In this document: positions 33,146 through 44,936 of the stretch, in pieces
Layout: the number at the start of each line of letters is the position of its first letter
How positions within the stretch are numbered: the first letter of the stretch is position 1
From: Branchiostoma floridae
Lineage: Eukaryota; Chordata; Leptocardii; Amphioxiformes; Branchiostomatidae
DNA: 64,000 bases
Direction: 5' to 3'
NCBI RefSeq assembly: GCF_000003815.2
Contig: NC_049981.1
Span: 2,431,880 to 2,495,879, forward strand
Translations under genes and position numbers: made by a program
Notes under the pieces: generated by a model
Databases searched by the model: none
What the model was told of the DNA's origin: nothing
The model's input: only the letters and a program-made list of their open reading frames with translations

Positions 33146-35230
33146 GACTGATCCATTAAGTGGTTGGGGGGGGGGGGTGCAGGGTGAGAAATGTTGCCAT
33201 ATCCAGTGAAAATATAGAGAGCAGGACATGAGATATATTTGTACATATGTGTTTTGCAGGGCATGATGGGTGAGATGGCTCTGCTTATGACCTGTGACCT
33301 TTACAGCCCAGATGTGTACCTTGTTGTACATTTTGCATGTACTCTGGCCGTGGTGTGGCTCTGCAGCCCTTCTTCACTGTCCTGTACTGCCAACTGTGAT
33401 GTTGTGATGTACAGACTTGACCTGACCTGTCATCTGTATCTTAGTATACTTTCCGGGGAGCACACTTCACAGGAACACACTTTCTAGAAGAAACACTCAA
33501 AACATACACTACCAAACTTACCAAATTCAAAACATTTTTCTATATCACATTTTGTTGGAGAGTGAATTGAAATGAAAAACACGTAGAAAATTTGTAGGAA
33601 AACTGCTCATTAAGGAAAAAACCTGGTCTGAAAAGGATTCAGATTACACTTGTAAAGTGATTGGTCAGGTCAGGTCGGGCTATGAATTTGACACATTTGA
33701 TTTTTGGCCTCCTGAAGATGCAGCTGAATTCGGAATTTTCCAGCCACCAGACCTTTTGTAGCAATGTGAGGGTCCAGTTGATTCATAAGTGGGACCGTTT
33801 TTGGCGATGCCACGGGGGCGGAGCCCTTTTGTTGTACGGGTGGTTTTGTTTAAGGTGCCTTTGTACTGACGTTTCAGGCCTCTACGAGGTCCTATCAACT
33901 GTGCCATATATGGATTGGGAGGGGTAGGTTTGTGGGTATATTGTATGATGGAATATACATGTATGTATCATTGCCAAATTCTACTGTATTCAATGAGGGG
34001 AAAATCTGTACACTGCCATATAAGGGAGCTGTTTGGAGAAGTGATTATCAGCATTTTTAAACCAGTTGGTTCAGTTGTTTCTTTTTTATTCTTTTTGTTT
34101 TGATCAGTGCCACCAACATGATTAAGTCATGCAAATTTATTCCATGGTTCATTTTAGAATAAAAAGTTGCCAAGAGGAATAAAAGAGCTGGGGGGAAAAC
34201 TTGCAGCCAACTAGATTCACCGTACACTCTACCAGTACTGCTGCTTGCTTGTTTTCCCATGTGATTTGGTCATTTGGGAGCCACTGTAGACGCATGTTTG
34301 GGCCACCATAGGCACATATTTGGGCTACCATAAATGCATTTTGGGTCTCTGGCTACATTTCAAGGTAACCTTAGACATGTTTTTGGTGCAAAAAAATTCT
34401 TCTACCCTTCTTTACTCCATCAGTGTTATTGTCAAGGTCAAAATTTCGCACAATGTTTTTTGAAGGTCAGCTGGACATTCATAGATTTTGGGGGTGTTCA
34501 ATTGAGGGGGGGTGCTGTCAGTAGCAGACAGGCTAATTTTCAGTAACTGCAGATCCCCTTCTGTGGATTACATTGATCAGTGCACCACTTACATCCAGTC
34601 ACTGCATAGTTCCTTCTTTTGTAACTTTGATCATATGGAGTGAAACCATGAGGGGGGGGGGGGGGCTTTCTTGACAGCAGGGACAAGGGTAGGGAGGTCT
34701 ATGCAATACTTGTGGGTATCACACCAGAGTGGGCTCACAGCTGAGGGTGTCACACCAGTGTGGGCTCAATGTTGAGGGTATCACACCAGTGTGGGCTCAC
34801 AGCTGAGGGTATCACACCTGTGGCCTCACAGCTAAGGGTATCACACCATAGTTGGCTCGCAGCTGAACGTTTCACACCATTGTGCATTCACAGCTGACGG
34901 TATCACACCATTGTTCTGCATTGGGGCAGATATTTTCTATTTTTGTCACTTTCTTGAGTTGTAAATGTTCATTTTATCTTTTGTGGTACAGGAGATGATT
35001 ATGTACAGCGGGGTGGGGGACAGGAAGTTCCCCTAACTAGTACTAAAGTCTGTAGGTCATGTGTAGGTCTGTATGTAGAGCTAGCGGAAAATCTGCAATA
35101 TATGATAGGGAACAAGTTGTGTTACATACAAACTGTTTTCATGTTGAAAATGTTCTTGTTTAAATCCTGTATAACTTTTGAGAGAAATACAACATATCTT
35201 GGAGGAAATATGCTCAACTTCAGCAATAAA
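33146..35230 (+). other. BCL9 3' UTR
   Basis: Begins after the TAG at 33143-33145 and includes a poly-G tract (about 33166-33178), a weak tandem repeat of about 40 bp with TATCACACCAGTGTGGGCTC (34716-34910), and ends near an AATAAA at 35225-35230. An earlier AATAAA near 34157 could be an alternative site. No coding exon seen. Confidence 0.5.
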
Positions 35231-37260
35231 AACTCTTTATATCACTTCAGATTTGACGTCTTTATTGTTTCACTCATTCAGAACTCTCCAAGCAGAGGTT
35301 CGGGTTCATCTCCGGCTGATTTCTATGTCTTTTAGGGAATTTTTATCATCCTTTTTTATCAAAGTTGTTTTTGTGTGCTATAAGGATTGGGGTCAGGTAG
35401 CCTACAATACGATGGATATGTGCTTTGTATGCAAACTGTATGTGTACCCAGGGTCCCCCTAAAAAGCAGCTCCTATGCCTCTGAGGGAGCAACCCTGAAT
35501 AAAGAAAACAAAAACAGATACATAATAGATTTTAAAAAAGGACAAGAGAAAACCTGATAAAAACACCTAAAAAATACTTGAAAAGCCAACTGGAGCCAAA
35601 CCTCTGCTAGGAGTGTACTCCTGCTCAACAGACAGAATGATTCAGCCAGGCACACTCAAGGATATTCATCTTCCAAAGTCAACCATTCTTACCATCATGA
35701 CACTGACTAGGTTTATATCATTAGCTTGGCTGTTTAAATGCAGCAGCCAGCGCTACCTGACTAGCCGAAGGCATAGTGTTAAACAGGGCGAGCTGAATCG
35801 CGTTCACAATAAAACACGTTCACCCTTGATCCAGTTTCACACCAATCCACATTCGTATTCCATGTAATTCTGAAGTAAACTCAGGTCCAGTTTGTGCTCT
35901 GAATCACATTGTCATGCCAAATTCGAACCATCTGCTGACAACAGCTCCCTCTACCGATCTGACATGTTAGTAATTGTTATCGTCGCCACATAAGGCCCTG
36001 TTACCATGGTAACTGTTTACTTGGCCAAACGGGTGAACTCGTGTGAGTAATAAATGATTCATTAGCGCAAGGAGCTTTTATAATGTTCTGCATAACCGGT
36101 AAAACACCCACGTTGTACATTACATGTGATCACTCTTTCAGGTATAAGCTGCTCATTCACACCTCTTCTTGTGTGGTGCTCCAGGTGTGGGTCTCCTCAA
36201 ACACAGGACCTTCGGCTTAACGTCCGACCCGAAAGGCTCTCTCTAACCAAAGCGGCCATTTTCACTTGCTGTGTCGAGTTAGGGATTTGAAATAGGTGTA
36301 AAGCAGCTTTCCAGTCATCACTGGCACCTGCTAGGAATTCGAACCCATAACCTTTAGATTCCTAAGTCAACATCCTCATCACAAATTCGCCTTGCCACTG
36401 AGAGGTGCACATTTTCTCCTTGTTAATCAATGTTTAAGCTAAGTTGTTTTTCACTCATATTTAGCTGGCATTTACCCGAACTTAGCTTGTGTATATGTGA
36501 TAATGGAGGTGACGTCATTGGCGGGAAAGTTACCAAATGTGTTGGGAAGTTTGAAATGTCAAGAGGCGGTAATGCGATACAAGTGCTGTTAAGTTTTTGT
36601 TCCAACATTTGCATGTTGCTCGCCGTGCACTTTGCATTTACGCAAAGGTGAACAATAGAATTTTGATTTGAGGCCAGTGGGTTGCTATTCTAGAAGGACA
36701 CTGTATCGCTCTCCTTTCAAAACCTTTTATCTCTCCAATTGAAGTCAAGTACCCATTCTTACACCTTGGTTGAGTGAGGAAAGTCTTGATCCCCATTGTT
36801 TGTTTTTCGTTATCTTTTTGTATTTTCATGCTTTGATGTAGTGTAGATGTAATTGTTTTACATTTGAATCAGTTTTTTATGCAAGGGCATAAAATAAAAA
36901 ATGAATTAAAAGATAAGCATTAACACAAAATGAAGCCTCAGATGTCCAAAATCGAAAGGTCACGTCGTTCGAATCCTGGCGGTCGGATATATGTTATGTC
37001 CATAGGAAACAAGGCGAGGTCGAGTTGGTGCTTTTCTAATGGGCTTGAGATTTGCTATAGAAACTAAGACGTTGATTTTGAAATCTAGTTATTAGACTCG
37101 TATATATTTTCAATTTCCTGCATGCGGTAAAAGTCTTTTCTGGAAGCTCCAACAGCAAAGTTTGAGCTCCTCGGCAACTCCAGCTCCAACGGCACCGAAG
37201 TTGCCTTGGAAACCGCCAATCACCGACCACTCCTGAAGTTTCTCACCAACCAGCGCTCAC
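35231..37260. other. Intergenic DNA with SINE-like segment
   Basis: No coding exon recognised between the BCL9 poly(A) signal and the peptide gene promoter. It contains a tRNA-derived SINE-like piece (36090-36410, - strand). Confidence 0.4.
36090..36410 (-). repeat. tRNA-derived SINE-like element
   Basis: On the - strand a tRNA-like head carries the B-box GGGTTCGAATTCC after an anticodon-arm-like stretch. It is followed by a body with GGTCGGACGTTAAGCCGAAG. Head-plus-body order fits a SINE; boundaries are approximate and no TSD was identified. Confidence 0.4.
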
Positions 37261-37369
37261 CCTCCCGTGTTACGTCACAGGCTACACACACACACAGCTT
37301 GAAAAGAATAAAGTGAGTTCTGAAGGTGCAACAGGTTGCTACGACGCCCAGGGCACTCCGGGGTCATGT

Positions 37370-37553
37370 GTCAACAGGTGTGACTCCGGTTCACCTGTGC
37401 AGCACACCTGAGGTTCCCACCTGCCGACAGGAAAGGTGTCTAAACACACCTGCCGTTCCCAACCTGCCGACAGGGGAGGTGTTTAAATCTGCGTGCAGGG
37501 GGAGAGGAGCGTCAGACGAAGCCGAGGAGTCTTCCTGTCCTGACGTGACGTCA
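37370..37553 (+). promoter_or_regulatory. Proximal promoter of peptide precursor 1
   Basis: Several CACCTG E-boxes / AGGTGT T-box-like half-sites occur in a short duplicated module (ACCTGCCGACAGG, 37421-37480), with an AT-rich TTTAAAT just downstream. A perfect CRE, TGACGTCA, at 37546-37553 overlaps the start codon. No experimental start site is known. Confidence 0.45.
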
Positions 37554-39175
37554 TGATGATCCAAGTTGGTGTCGTGCTTGTACTGGTGGGGCTGCAGCTG
37601 GTGCAGGTAGGCGGAATGTCTCCTTAAGTCTTTACGTCTTAGATCTTAAGTCTTTACGTCTTAGACCTGCAGCTGGTGCAGGTAGGCTGAACGTCGTCTT
37701 ACGTCTTTACGTCTTACATGTTAAGTCTTTACGTCTTAGACCTACAGCTGGTGCATGTAGACTGAAAGTCTTCTTACGTCTTCCGTCGTAAGTCTTTACG
37801 TCTTAAATCTTCACGTCGTATGTGTTAGACCTGCAGCAGGTGCAGGTAGGCAGGGCAGAATGTTTTCTTACGTCTTTACGGTCTTACGATTTAAGTCTTC
37901 AAGTTTGTACGTCCTAAGTCTTTACATGTTGAGGCAACTTGGAGCTGTACTTGTCCTGGTGGGGCTGCATCTGACGCAGTTAGGCAGGGCAGAGCGTTTT
38001 CGATAGTCAAGAACGAGCTGACTAAGGATACAGTGAACGTTATCCAAACCTTTTGGATCTACCCAATTGTAACATGTAATATAACCTGCCGTTTCCTCCC
38101 CAGACCAGCCCGCTCCCCGTCCATCAACCCAGACAGCTTCCGGACAATCTGCGGGAGGAGCAAGGTAAGGAAAATCACTGCGATTCACTATTAGTATTAC
38201 ACGACAGTGACTTTATCATGTTCAGTCGGCTTTACACGTTGAAACTAATGTACTAGTGTTGATCTTTCTGCCAATTTATTTTAGTGACGCTAAAAAAGAC
38301 TGATTTCAGGATGTTATTCAGTTACACAGCAGGTTGAATTGTCCTTGCATATAAATCACCGATATTGCTACACATGAGAGGAACATGTTTTAAACATTTC
38401 AGTTAAGCGTCGGCTTCAAGATCTCCAGGAGAACCTCGGCAACGGCTTTCCTAGAAAGCGACAATTCCAAGATCCCCAGGAGAACCTCGGCAACGGCTTT
38501 CCTGGAAAGCGACAATTCCAAGATCCCCAGGAGAACCTCGGCAACGGCTTTCCTGGCAAACGACAGTTTCAAGATCCCCAGGAGAGCCTCGGCAACGGCT
38601 TTCCTGGAAAGCGGCAGTTTCAAGATCCCCAGGAAAGCCTCGGCAACGGCTTTCCTGGAAAGCGACAGTTTCAGGATCTCCATGAGAACCTCGGTAACGG
38701 CTTTCCCGGCATACGGCAGTTTCAAGATCCCCAGGAGAGCCTCGGCAACGGCTTTCCCGGCAAACGGCAGGTTCAAGATCCCCAGGAGAGCCTCGGCAAC
38801 GGCTTTCCCGGAAAGCGACAGTTTCAAGATCCCCAGGAGAACCTCGGCAACGGCTTTCCTGGAAAGCGGCAATTTAAAGATCCCCAGGAGGACCTCGGCA
38901 ACGGCTTTCCCGGCAAACGACAGTTTCATGATCCCCAGGAGACCCTCGGCAACGGCTTTCCCGGCAAACGGCAGTTTCAAGATCCCCAGGAGAACCTCGG
39001 CAACGGCTTTCCCGGCAAACGGCAGGTTCAAGATCCCCAGGAGAACCTCGGCAATGGCTTTCCTGGAAAGCGGCAATTTAAAGATCCCCAGGAGGACTTC
39101 GGCAACGGCTTTCCCGGCAAACGGCAGTTTCAAGATCCCCAGGAGAGCCTCGGCAATGGCTTTCCTGGCAAGTAA
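37553..39175 (+). CDS. Multi-copy neuropeptide precursor 1 (QFQDPQENLGNGFP-amide type)
   Basis: Three exons: 37553-37606, 38104-38164, 38403-39175 (295 residues, stop TAA). Exon 1 is a signal peptide (MMIQVGVVLVLVGLQLVQ). Exon 2 is a short spacer (TSPLPVHQPRQLPDN...) ending in phase 1. Exon 3 opens with a KR site and runs through 15 perfect-length 51-bp units. The commonest unit is QFQDPQENLGNGFPGKR: KR cleavage, an N-terminal Gln that can cyclise, and a Gly that can serve for amidation, predicting a 14-residue pGlu/amide peptide. Position 8 varies (N, S, D, T). Unit 1 ends PRKR, unit 6 ends GIR, and the last unit stops after GK. This is secretory-pathway cargo for neurons or endocrine cells. 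I do not recognise the peptide family. A poly(A) signal AATAAA lies at 39715-39720. The repeat exon has no ATG of its own. Confidence 0.9.
37666..37990 (+). repeat. Tandem copies of peptide gene 1 exon 1 donor
   Basis: The exon 1 end CTGCAGCTGGTGCAG|GTAGGC is repeated at about 37668, 37742 and 37830. A fourth, longer copy (CTTGTCCTGGTGGGGCTGCA, 37950-37969) ends with a ruined donor. Stretches of TCTTAAGTCTTTACGTCTTA separate the copies. Confidence 0.85.
38411..39175 (+). repeat. 15 x 51-bp coding tandem array
   Basis: The mature-peptide array of precursor 1. All 15 units have identical length with only substitutions. Repeats such as GGCAACGGCTTTCC are almost invariant at the DNA level, which suggests recent amplification or homogenisation. 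Confidence 0.95.
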
Positions 39176-39540
39176 CCGCTTAAAAACCACAGGAAGGCGG
39201 CCGCAAAGGCTCCTTTCTTCCCTCACAATCGTTAGCCATGGTTGAAACCACTGTGAAGTCAAGGCAAGGTCTATCGCGCCACCTAGCGTGTAATGTAGAT
39301 TTTGCATTCTCGTTCTGCTAACTTCTACACTTCATTGGAACTGGAACAAAAGCAATGTAATAGGATCACTAGGCAGCTAAGTAGCTGGTATTGTGACCGC
39401 ATACATATTTTGTACCAAAATGAACATAACGTGTTGATAATTGAATAATACTAGCGGTAAACTTGAAGAAATGCTCCTTGTAAATCCCGCTCTGCACTTT
39501 GTACTGTGACTCCAAAAGTTGCTCACATCTCTAAACTTAG

Positions 39541-39612
39541 CCCCAACCCTATCCAGAACCCTAACCCTGACTCTAACCCTAAACTAATCCACAACCCCAA
39601 CCCTAACTTCAC
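39541..39612. repeat. Interstitial telomere-like repeats
   Basis: Degenerate CCCTAA-type units (AACCCTAACCCTGACTCTAA and neighbours) in the 3' UTR region of peptide gene 1. They are short and imperfect. Confidence 0.5.
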
Positions 39613-39896
39613 GCACGCACGCGCATTCGCCTCACGTAGCCAAAAAATCTGGCTAAGCACAAAATTGGTTCCGTTATGGCAGTTTCTACTTCTTCACTTT
39701 CTCAGATGGGATGTAATAAAGCATGGCATGAGCAGTGCTGGTACTGGTGGAAGTCTTCTGTTTGGCTCTGTGCGCAACGTTGTAGTATATAACAAAGTTA
39801 GGAGAGGTAGAAACGGATAGATATATAGATATCGATAGAGTAAGGAGCCGTTGGATAGAGATAGATAGACGGGGTTCAGATGTGTTTGTATGTGAG

Positions 39897-39992
39897 TGAG
39901 TGAGTGTGTGTGTGTGTGCGTGTGTGTGTTTGTGTGTGTGTTTGTATTTGAATTCGTGTGTATGTGTGCCCGTGTTTTATGCCTGTGTGTGA

Positions 39993-40070
<78 letters not shown>
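39897..40070. repeat. (GT)n and (CT)n microsatellites
   Basis: Simple repeats: TG-rich to about 39990, then a pure TC run of about 55 bp, then TG again. No other content seen. Confidence 0.9.
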
Positions 40071-40071
<1 letters not shown>

Positions 40072-40249
40072 CTTCAATCAACGTACTATGAAAATACTCA
40101 AACGAAAATCACATATAAATCTTAAACTTTCAGTAAGTAAATGGAAATGGCATACTTCGACATTATCTTTACCCAAGGCAGGTAAATCAGGGCAGATTGG
40201 TCAAAGGCAACGAACTTGAATAAACAAGACTATTTTAAAAACAGTATGG

Positions 40250-42239
40250 AACAAGAGTTCGTAGACCTCAGGCCTGCATGAAATGTATTGGGTTTCTGTA
40301 GACCTATTGGGTATTTTTGCCTTTTTGTCTGTGGTACGTGGTTGGAAAAATGAGCTTTTTACCGTGTTGGTTGTGCACCATGCAAAAGTCTGACTCTGAA
40401 ATTCCATTTTCTGAATTTGTAAGTTTGGACATGGATGAACATTACTTATTTTGGATTTCTTAAGTATGTAACCAACCACAGTACTTTGAAGTTGTTGAGA
40501 CGCTACCTTTTTTTGTCTCAGATGGCCCATGCACATGTAGTTACTCTGTCACATGATATACTAATATCTTCCTATTTCAATGTACTGACCTAATGCAGCT
40601 GCTAAGTCTCCTTGGTTTGTGTTCTTCCAATGATATTCATTAAAGATTTATTTCTGGGGTGTTATTCACTTGACATCGGAATGTTACTTGCATAATTTGA
40701 CCAATGATACTTTTATCTGTAGTTCCATAGACATTAGACAATATGAATAGTGGTAGCCCCCATGCAGCAGCAACAGTTAGTCCCCAGGGTGGTATGATAT
40801 TTTCATTCAATCCATCCAACCCAAACCTAAATCTCCTGTAGTATCTAAGCCAAATTTAACAGCATAATTTACTATGAAAAATGTCCTTGTCAATCCCATT
40901 TATAGATGGCAAGCTGCTGGCAATGGAAGCTTTGAAAAGTTCAGAAGCTGTTGTAGTCAGAGCAAACACCCAGCAAACATCCCCGCAAACCAATGAGCAG
41001 TTGCTTAGAAGGGGAATTTCATCATATATTTGCCGCGACAAAATGCAACAAACGATACTGAATTTAAAACAGAACAAAGCTAAGCCTCCACCACTTAACC
41101 CTGCCTGTACCATAGATTAAGCAGGCCCAAAAACCAAGCGAATATGACTAGCCCAAAACAACAAATTACCTGTATACAGTATGGAAATGGCATTACCAAA
41201 GAAACAAAAAGAAACACAGGACAAATACACATACCTTTCTCTTATGCCCACACTCTATACAGTTCTCCTCCACATTAGAAAATTGCATCTTCTTCTGTTT
41301 AAGTTCAAGTTCAACCATGATTGCCAACAGGGTAAAGGAACTTGTACCGAAACTTAAAACTCAGTACTATACAGCTCTAGAAACACCACAAAGAGTAATA
41401 AGCAAACTCCAATTATACCTGACCAACAGATATATAATCTTGTACACTCCCGTCATCTGGCAAACTGTCAGTGCCACTAAGTAACCTGATACATTGAAGG
41501 TGGCCCAGGCCAGATGATGGTTCTACACCCAACCATAATCTGTTTTTAAAACCAAGCAGATATTGGGAGGATGCCCCAACCACACAAAAACAGGATCAAC
41601 CTATACAGTATCAAGTTCAAGCACTAGGAGGCCCAAAATCAAACCTGACCACCAGGACACCACAAACAACTCACGTACCAAATAGCAACACAATGGTACC
41701 TTGCGTTCCGGAGATACAGCGCACGCCCCGTGCCCGCACAAAAGGTAACCTAAAATGTCAAGTTCAAGCACCAAGGGCGCCAAAATCAAAATTGAGCATT
41801 ATTCAGCCACCGCCGACACATGTGCCAAATATCATCGCGCCAGCACCAGCCGTTCAGAAGATATAACTCCGGAAACACCCCTCCCGGACACAAAATTCGA
41901 CCTGCCGGGTCAAGTTCAAACGCGACAAGGCCCAAAGTCAATCCTAGGCAACAGGCAACAACCCCCCACCCATGCACCAAAAATCGTCGCAATCGCGCGT
42001 ATCGTTCCGGACACACAGCGCCAAAAGTGCCCCCAAAACACCAAAAATGCCACCTGCAATGTCAAGTTCAAACGCCAGGAGGCCCAAAATCAAACCTGAG
42101 TGTTAGGCTACCACCCCCAACCCACGTACCAAAAATCGTCGTGCTCGCACCATCCGTTCACGAGATACAGCGCCCTACATCCCCGGCTACCGAAAAGTTC
42201 CCACCAGCATCAAAACCATACCTGCATACATGCAGGTAA
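40250..42239 (-). repeat. 2-kb repeat, copy A
   Basis: 1,990 bp, reverse complement of copy B. One end is a palindrome (TACCTGCATGTATGCAGGTA), the other ends CTCTTGTT. The first 700 bp hold four diverged tandem units of about 160 bp with GATTTTGGGCCTCCT and GAACTTGACATT. There is no long ORF and no TSD was found, so the class is unknown. Confidence 0.85.
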
Positions 42240-42599
42240 AAAGCCTCTAATATGGCACCTTCCTACCCACCTAGTTCTTGGACCTCATATTGTACTTCAT
42301 CGATAAAAAAACGTTACCTAACGACCACAGACAGAAGTTAAGGGTCAGGGGAGTCATTCTATCAGTTTATAATTCAATGTCAAATTAATAAGTATTGTTG
42401 TTTTGTCACAGCAGCACGGTATTATGGAATGTGATGATATATATTTAAGTTACAACAAAGATGATAATTATGTATCTTGAGGCATTCTGTTGTAATTTTC
42501 TGTGACAGGAAGACTCATCATCATGACAAGACTACAAGAACAAGAATAGCCACGCCTTCGCAACGTTTTCAACGAAGGATTGATGTACGTGTTCAACAT

Positions 42600-42638
42600 T
42601 CTCTCTACCCACTCCCTATCTCTGTCTCTCTTTCCACA

Positions 42639-42676
<38 letters not shown>

Positions 42677-42715
42677 TCTCTCTCTTCCATTTCTCTCTCT
42701 CCCTCTTTCTTTGTG
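42600..42715. repeat. (CT)n microsatellite between repeat copies A and B
   Basis: Imperfect CT/CTCC tract in the roughly 590-bp spacer that separates the two inverted 2-kb copies. Confidence 0.85.
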
Positions 42716-42831
42716 TGTGACCGTCTCTGTGTAAGTGATTTCCATGCAACCTTTTGCCATTTCCTTTCCAGAGTAAATACTATAACTCCTATGCAATATC
42801 TATGACGTATCTGCAACTATCTGTAATATTG

Positions 42832-44936
42832 TTACCTGCATGTATGCAGGTATGGTTTTGATGCTGGTGGGAACTTTTCGGTAGCCGGGGATGTAGGGCG
42901 CTGTATCTCGTGAACGGATGGTGCGAGCACGACGATTTTTGGTACGTGGGTTGGGGGTGGTAGCCTAACACTCAGGTTTGATTTTGGGCCTCCTGGCGTT
43001 TGAACTTGACATTGCAGGTGGCATTTTTGGTGTTTTGGGGGCACTTTTGGCGCTGTGTGTCCGGAACGATACGCGCGATTGCGACGATTTTTGGTGCATG
43101 GGTGGGGGGTTGTTGCCTGTTGCCTAGGATTGACTTTGGGCCTTGTCGCGTTTGAACTTGACCCGGCAGGTCGAATTTTGTGTCCGAGAGGGGTGTTTCC
43201 GGAGTTATATCTTCTGAACGGCTGGTGCTGGCGCAATGATATTTGGCACATGTGTCGGCGGTGGCTGAATAATGCTCAATTTTGATTTTGGCGCCCTTGG
43301 TGCTTGAACTTGACATTTTAGGTTACCTTTTGTGCGGGCACGGGGCGTGCGCTGTATCTCCGGAACGCAAGGTGCCATTGTGTTGCCATTTGGTACGTGA
43401 GTTGTTTGTGGTGTCCTGGTGGTCAGGTTTGATTTTGGGCCTCCTAGTGCTTGAACTTGATACTGTATAGGTTGACCCTGTTTTAGTGTGGTTGGGGCAT
43501 CCTCCCAATATCTGCTTGGTTTTAAAAACAGATTATGGTTGGGTGTAGAACCATCATCTGGCCTGGGCCACCTTCAATGTATCAGGTTACTTAGTGGCAC
43601 TGACAGTTTGCCAGATGACGGGAGTGTGCCAGATTATATATCTGTTGGTCAGGTATAATTGGAGTTTGCTTATTACTCTTTGTGGTGTTTCTAGAGCTGT
43701 ATAGTACTGAGTTTTAAGTTCCGGTACAAGTTCCTTTACCCTGTTGGCAATCATGGTTGAACTTGAACTTAAACAGAAGAAGATGCAATTTTCTAATGTG
43801 GAGGAGAACTGTATAGAGTGTGGGCATAAGAGAAAGGTATGTGTATGATTTGTCCTGTGTTTCTTTTTGTTTCTTTGGTAATGCCATTTCCATACTGTAT
43901 ACAGGTAATTTGTTGTTTTGGGCTAGTCATATTCGCTTGGTTTTTGGGCCTGCTTAATCTATGGTACAGGCAGGGTTAAGTGGTGGAGGCTTAGCTTTGT
44001 TCTGTTTTAAATTCAGTATCGTTGGTTGCATTTTGTCGCGGCAAATATATGATGAAATTCCCCTTCTAAGCAACTGCTCATTGGTTTGCGGGGATGTTTG
44101 CTGGGTGTTTGCTCTGACTACAACAGCTTCTGAACTTTTCAAAGCTTCCATTGCCAGTAGTCTGTGTAACACAAACTCCGCTGTCCAGGGCTGTAACTGG
44201 CCCCTCCCCGCGGGCCGGCGGATGTTTGGCGGGCTGCTATAAGCGAGATTTAATCAGGCTACATTGCCAGCAGCTTGCCATCTATAAATGGGATTGACAA
44301 GGACATTTTTCATAGTAAATTATGCTGTTAAATTTGGCTTAGATACTACAGGAGATTTAGGTTTGGGTTGGATGGATTGAATGAAAATATCATACCACCC
44401 TGGGGACTAACTGTTGCTGCTGCATGGGGGCTACCACTATTCATATTGTCTAATGTCTATGGAACTACAGATAAAAGTATCATTGGTCAAATTATGCAAG
44501 TAACATTCCGATGTCAAGTGAATAACACCCCAGAAATAAATCTTTAATGAATATCATTGGAAGAACACAAACCAAGGAGACTTAGCAGCTGCATTAGGTC
44601 AGTACATTGAAATAGGAAGATATTAGTATATCATGTGACAGAGTAACTACATGTGCATGGGCCATCTGAGACAAAAAAGGTAGCGTCTCAACAACTTCAA
44701 AGTACTGTGGTTGGTTACATACTTAAGAAATCCAAAATAAGTAATGTTCATCCATGTCCAAACTTACAAATTCAGAAAATGGAATTTCAGAGTCAGACTT
44801 TTGCATGGTGCACAACCAACACGGTAAAAAGCTCATTTTTCCAACCACGTACCACAGACAAAAAGGCAAAAATACCCAATAGGTCTACAGAAACCCAATA
44901 CATTTCATGCAGGCCTGAGGTCTACGAACTCTTGTT
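42832..44936 (+). repeat. 2-kb repeat, copy B
   Basis: 2,105 bp: the 1,992-bp element plus a 104-bp MITE with its 9-bp duplication. Nearly identical to copy A (inverted, 592 bp away) and to copy C. It is uninterrupted at the A-run near 44668-44674 where copy C is split. Confidence 0.85.
44158..44261. mobile_element. 104-bp Mutator-like MITE in copy B
   Basis: Starts TAGTCTG, ends CAGGCTA (short inverted termini), flanked by a 9-bp duplication CATTGCCAG (44149-44157 and 44262-44270). Copies A and C keep the empty site. A 9-bp duplication is the usual Mutator signature. Confidence 0.7.

Noticed and set aside
38399-39307. 302-codon - strand open frame over the peptide array
   Set aside because: It is the antisense shadow of a 51-bp repeat without stops. 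The + strand frame has signal peptide, splice sites and processing sites.
41755-42099. 114-codon frames conserved in all copies of the 2-kb repeat
   Set aside because: They fall in the internal 160-bp tandem units and are kept only because the copies are recent duplicates; no domain is visible.
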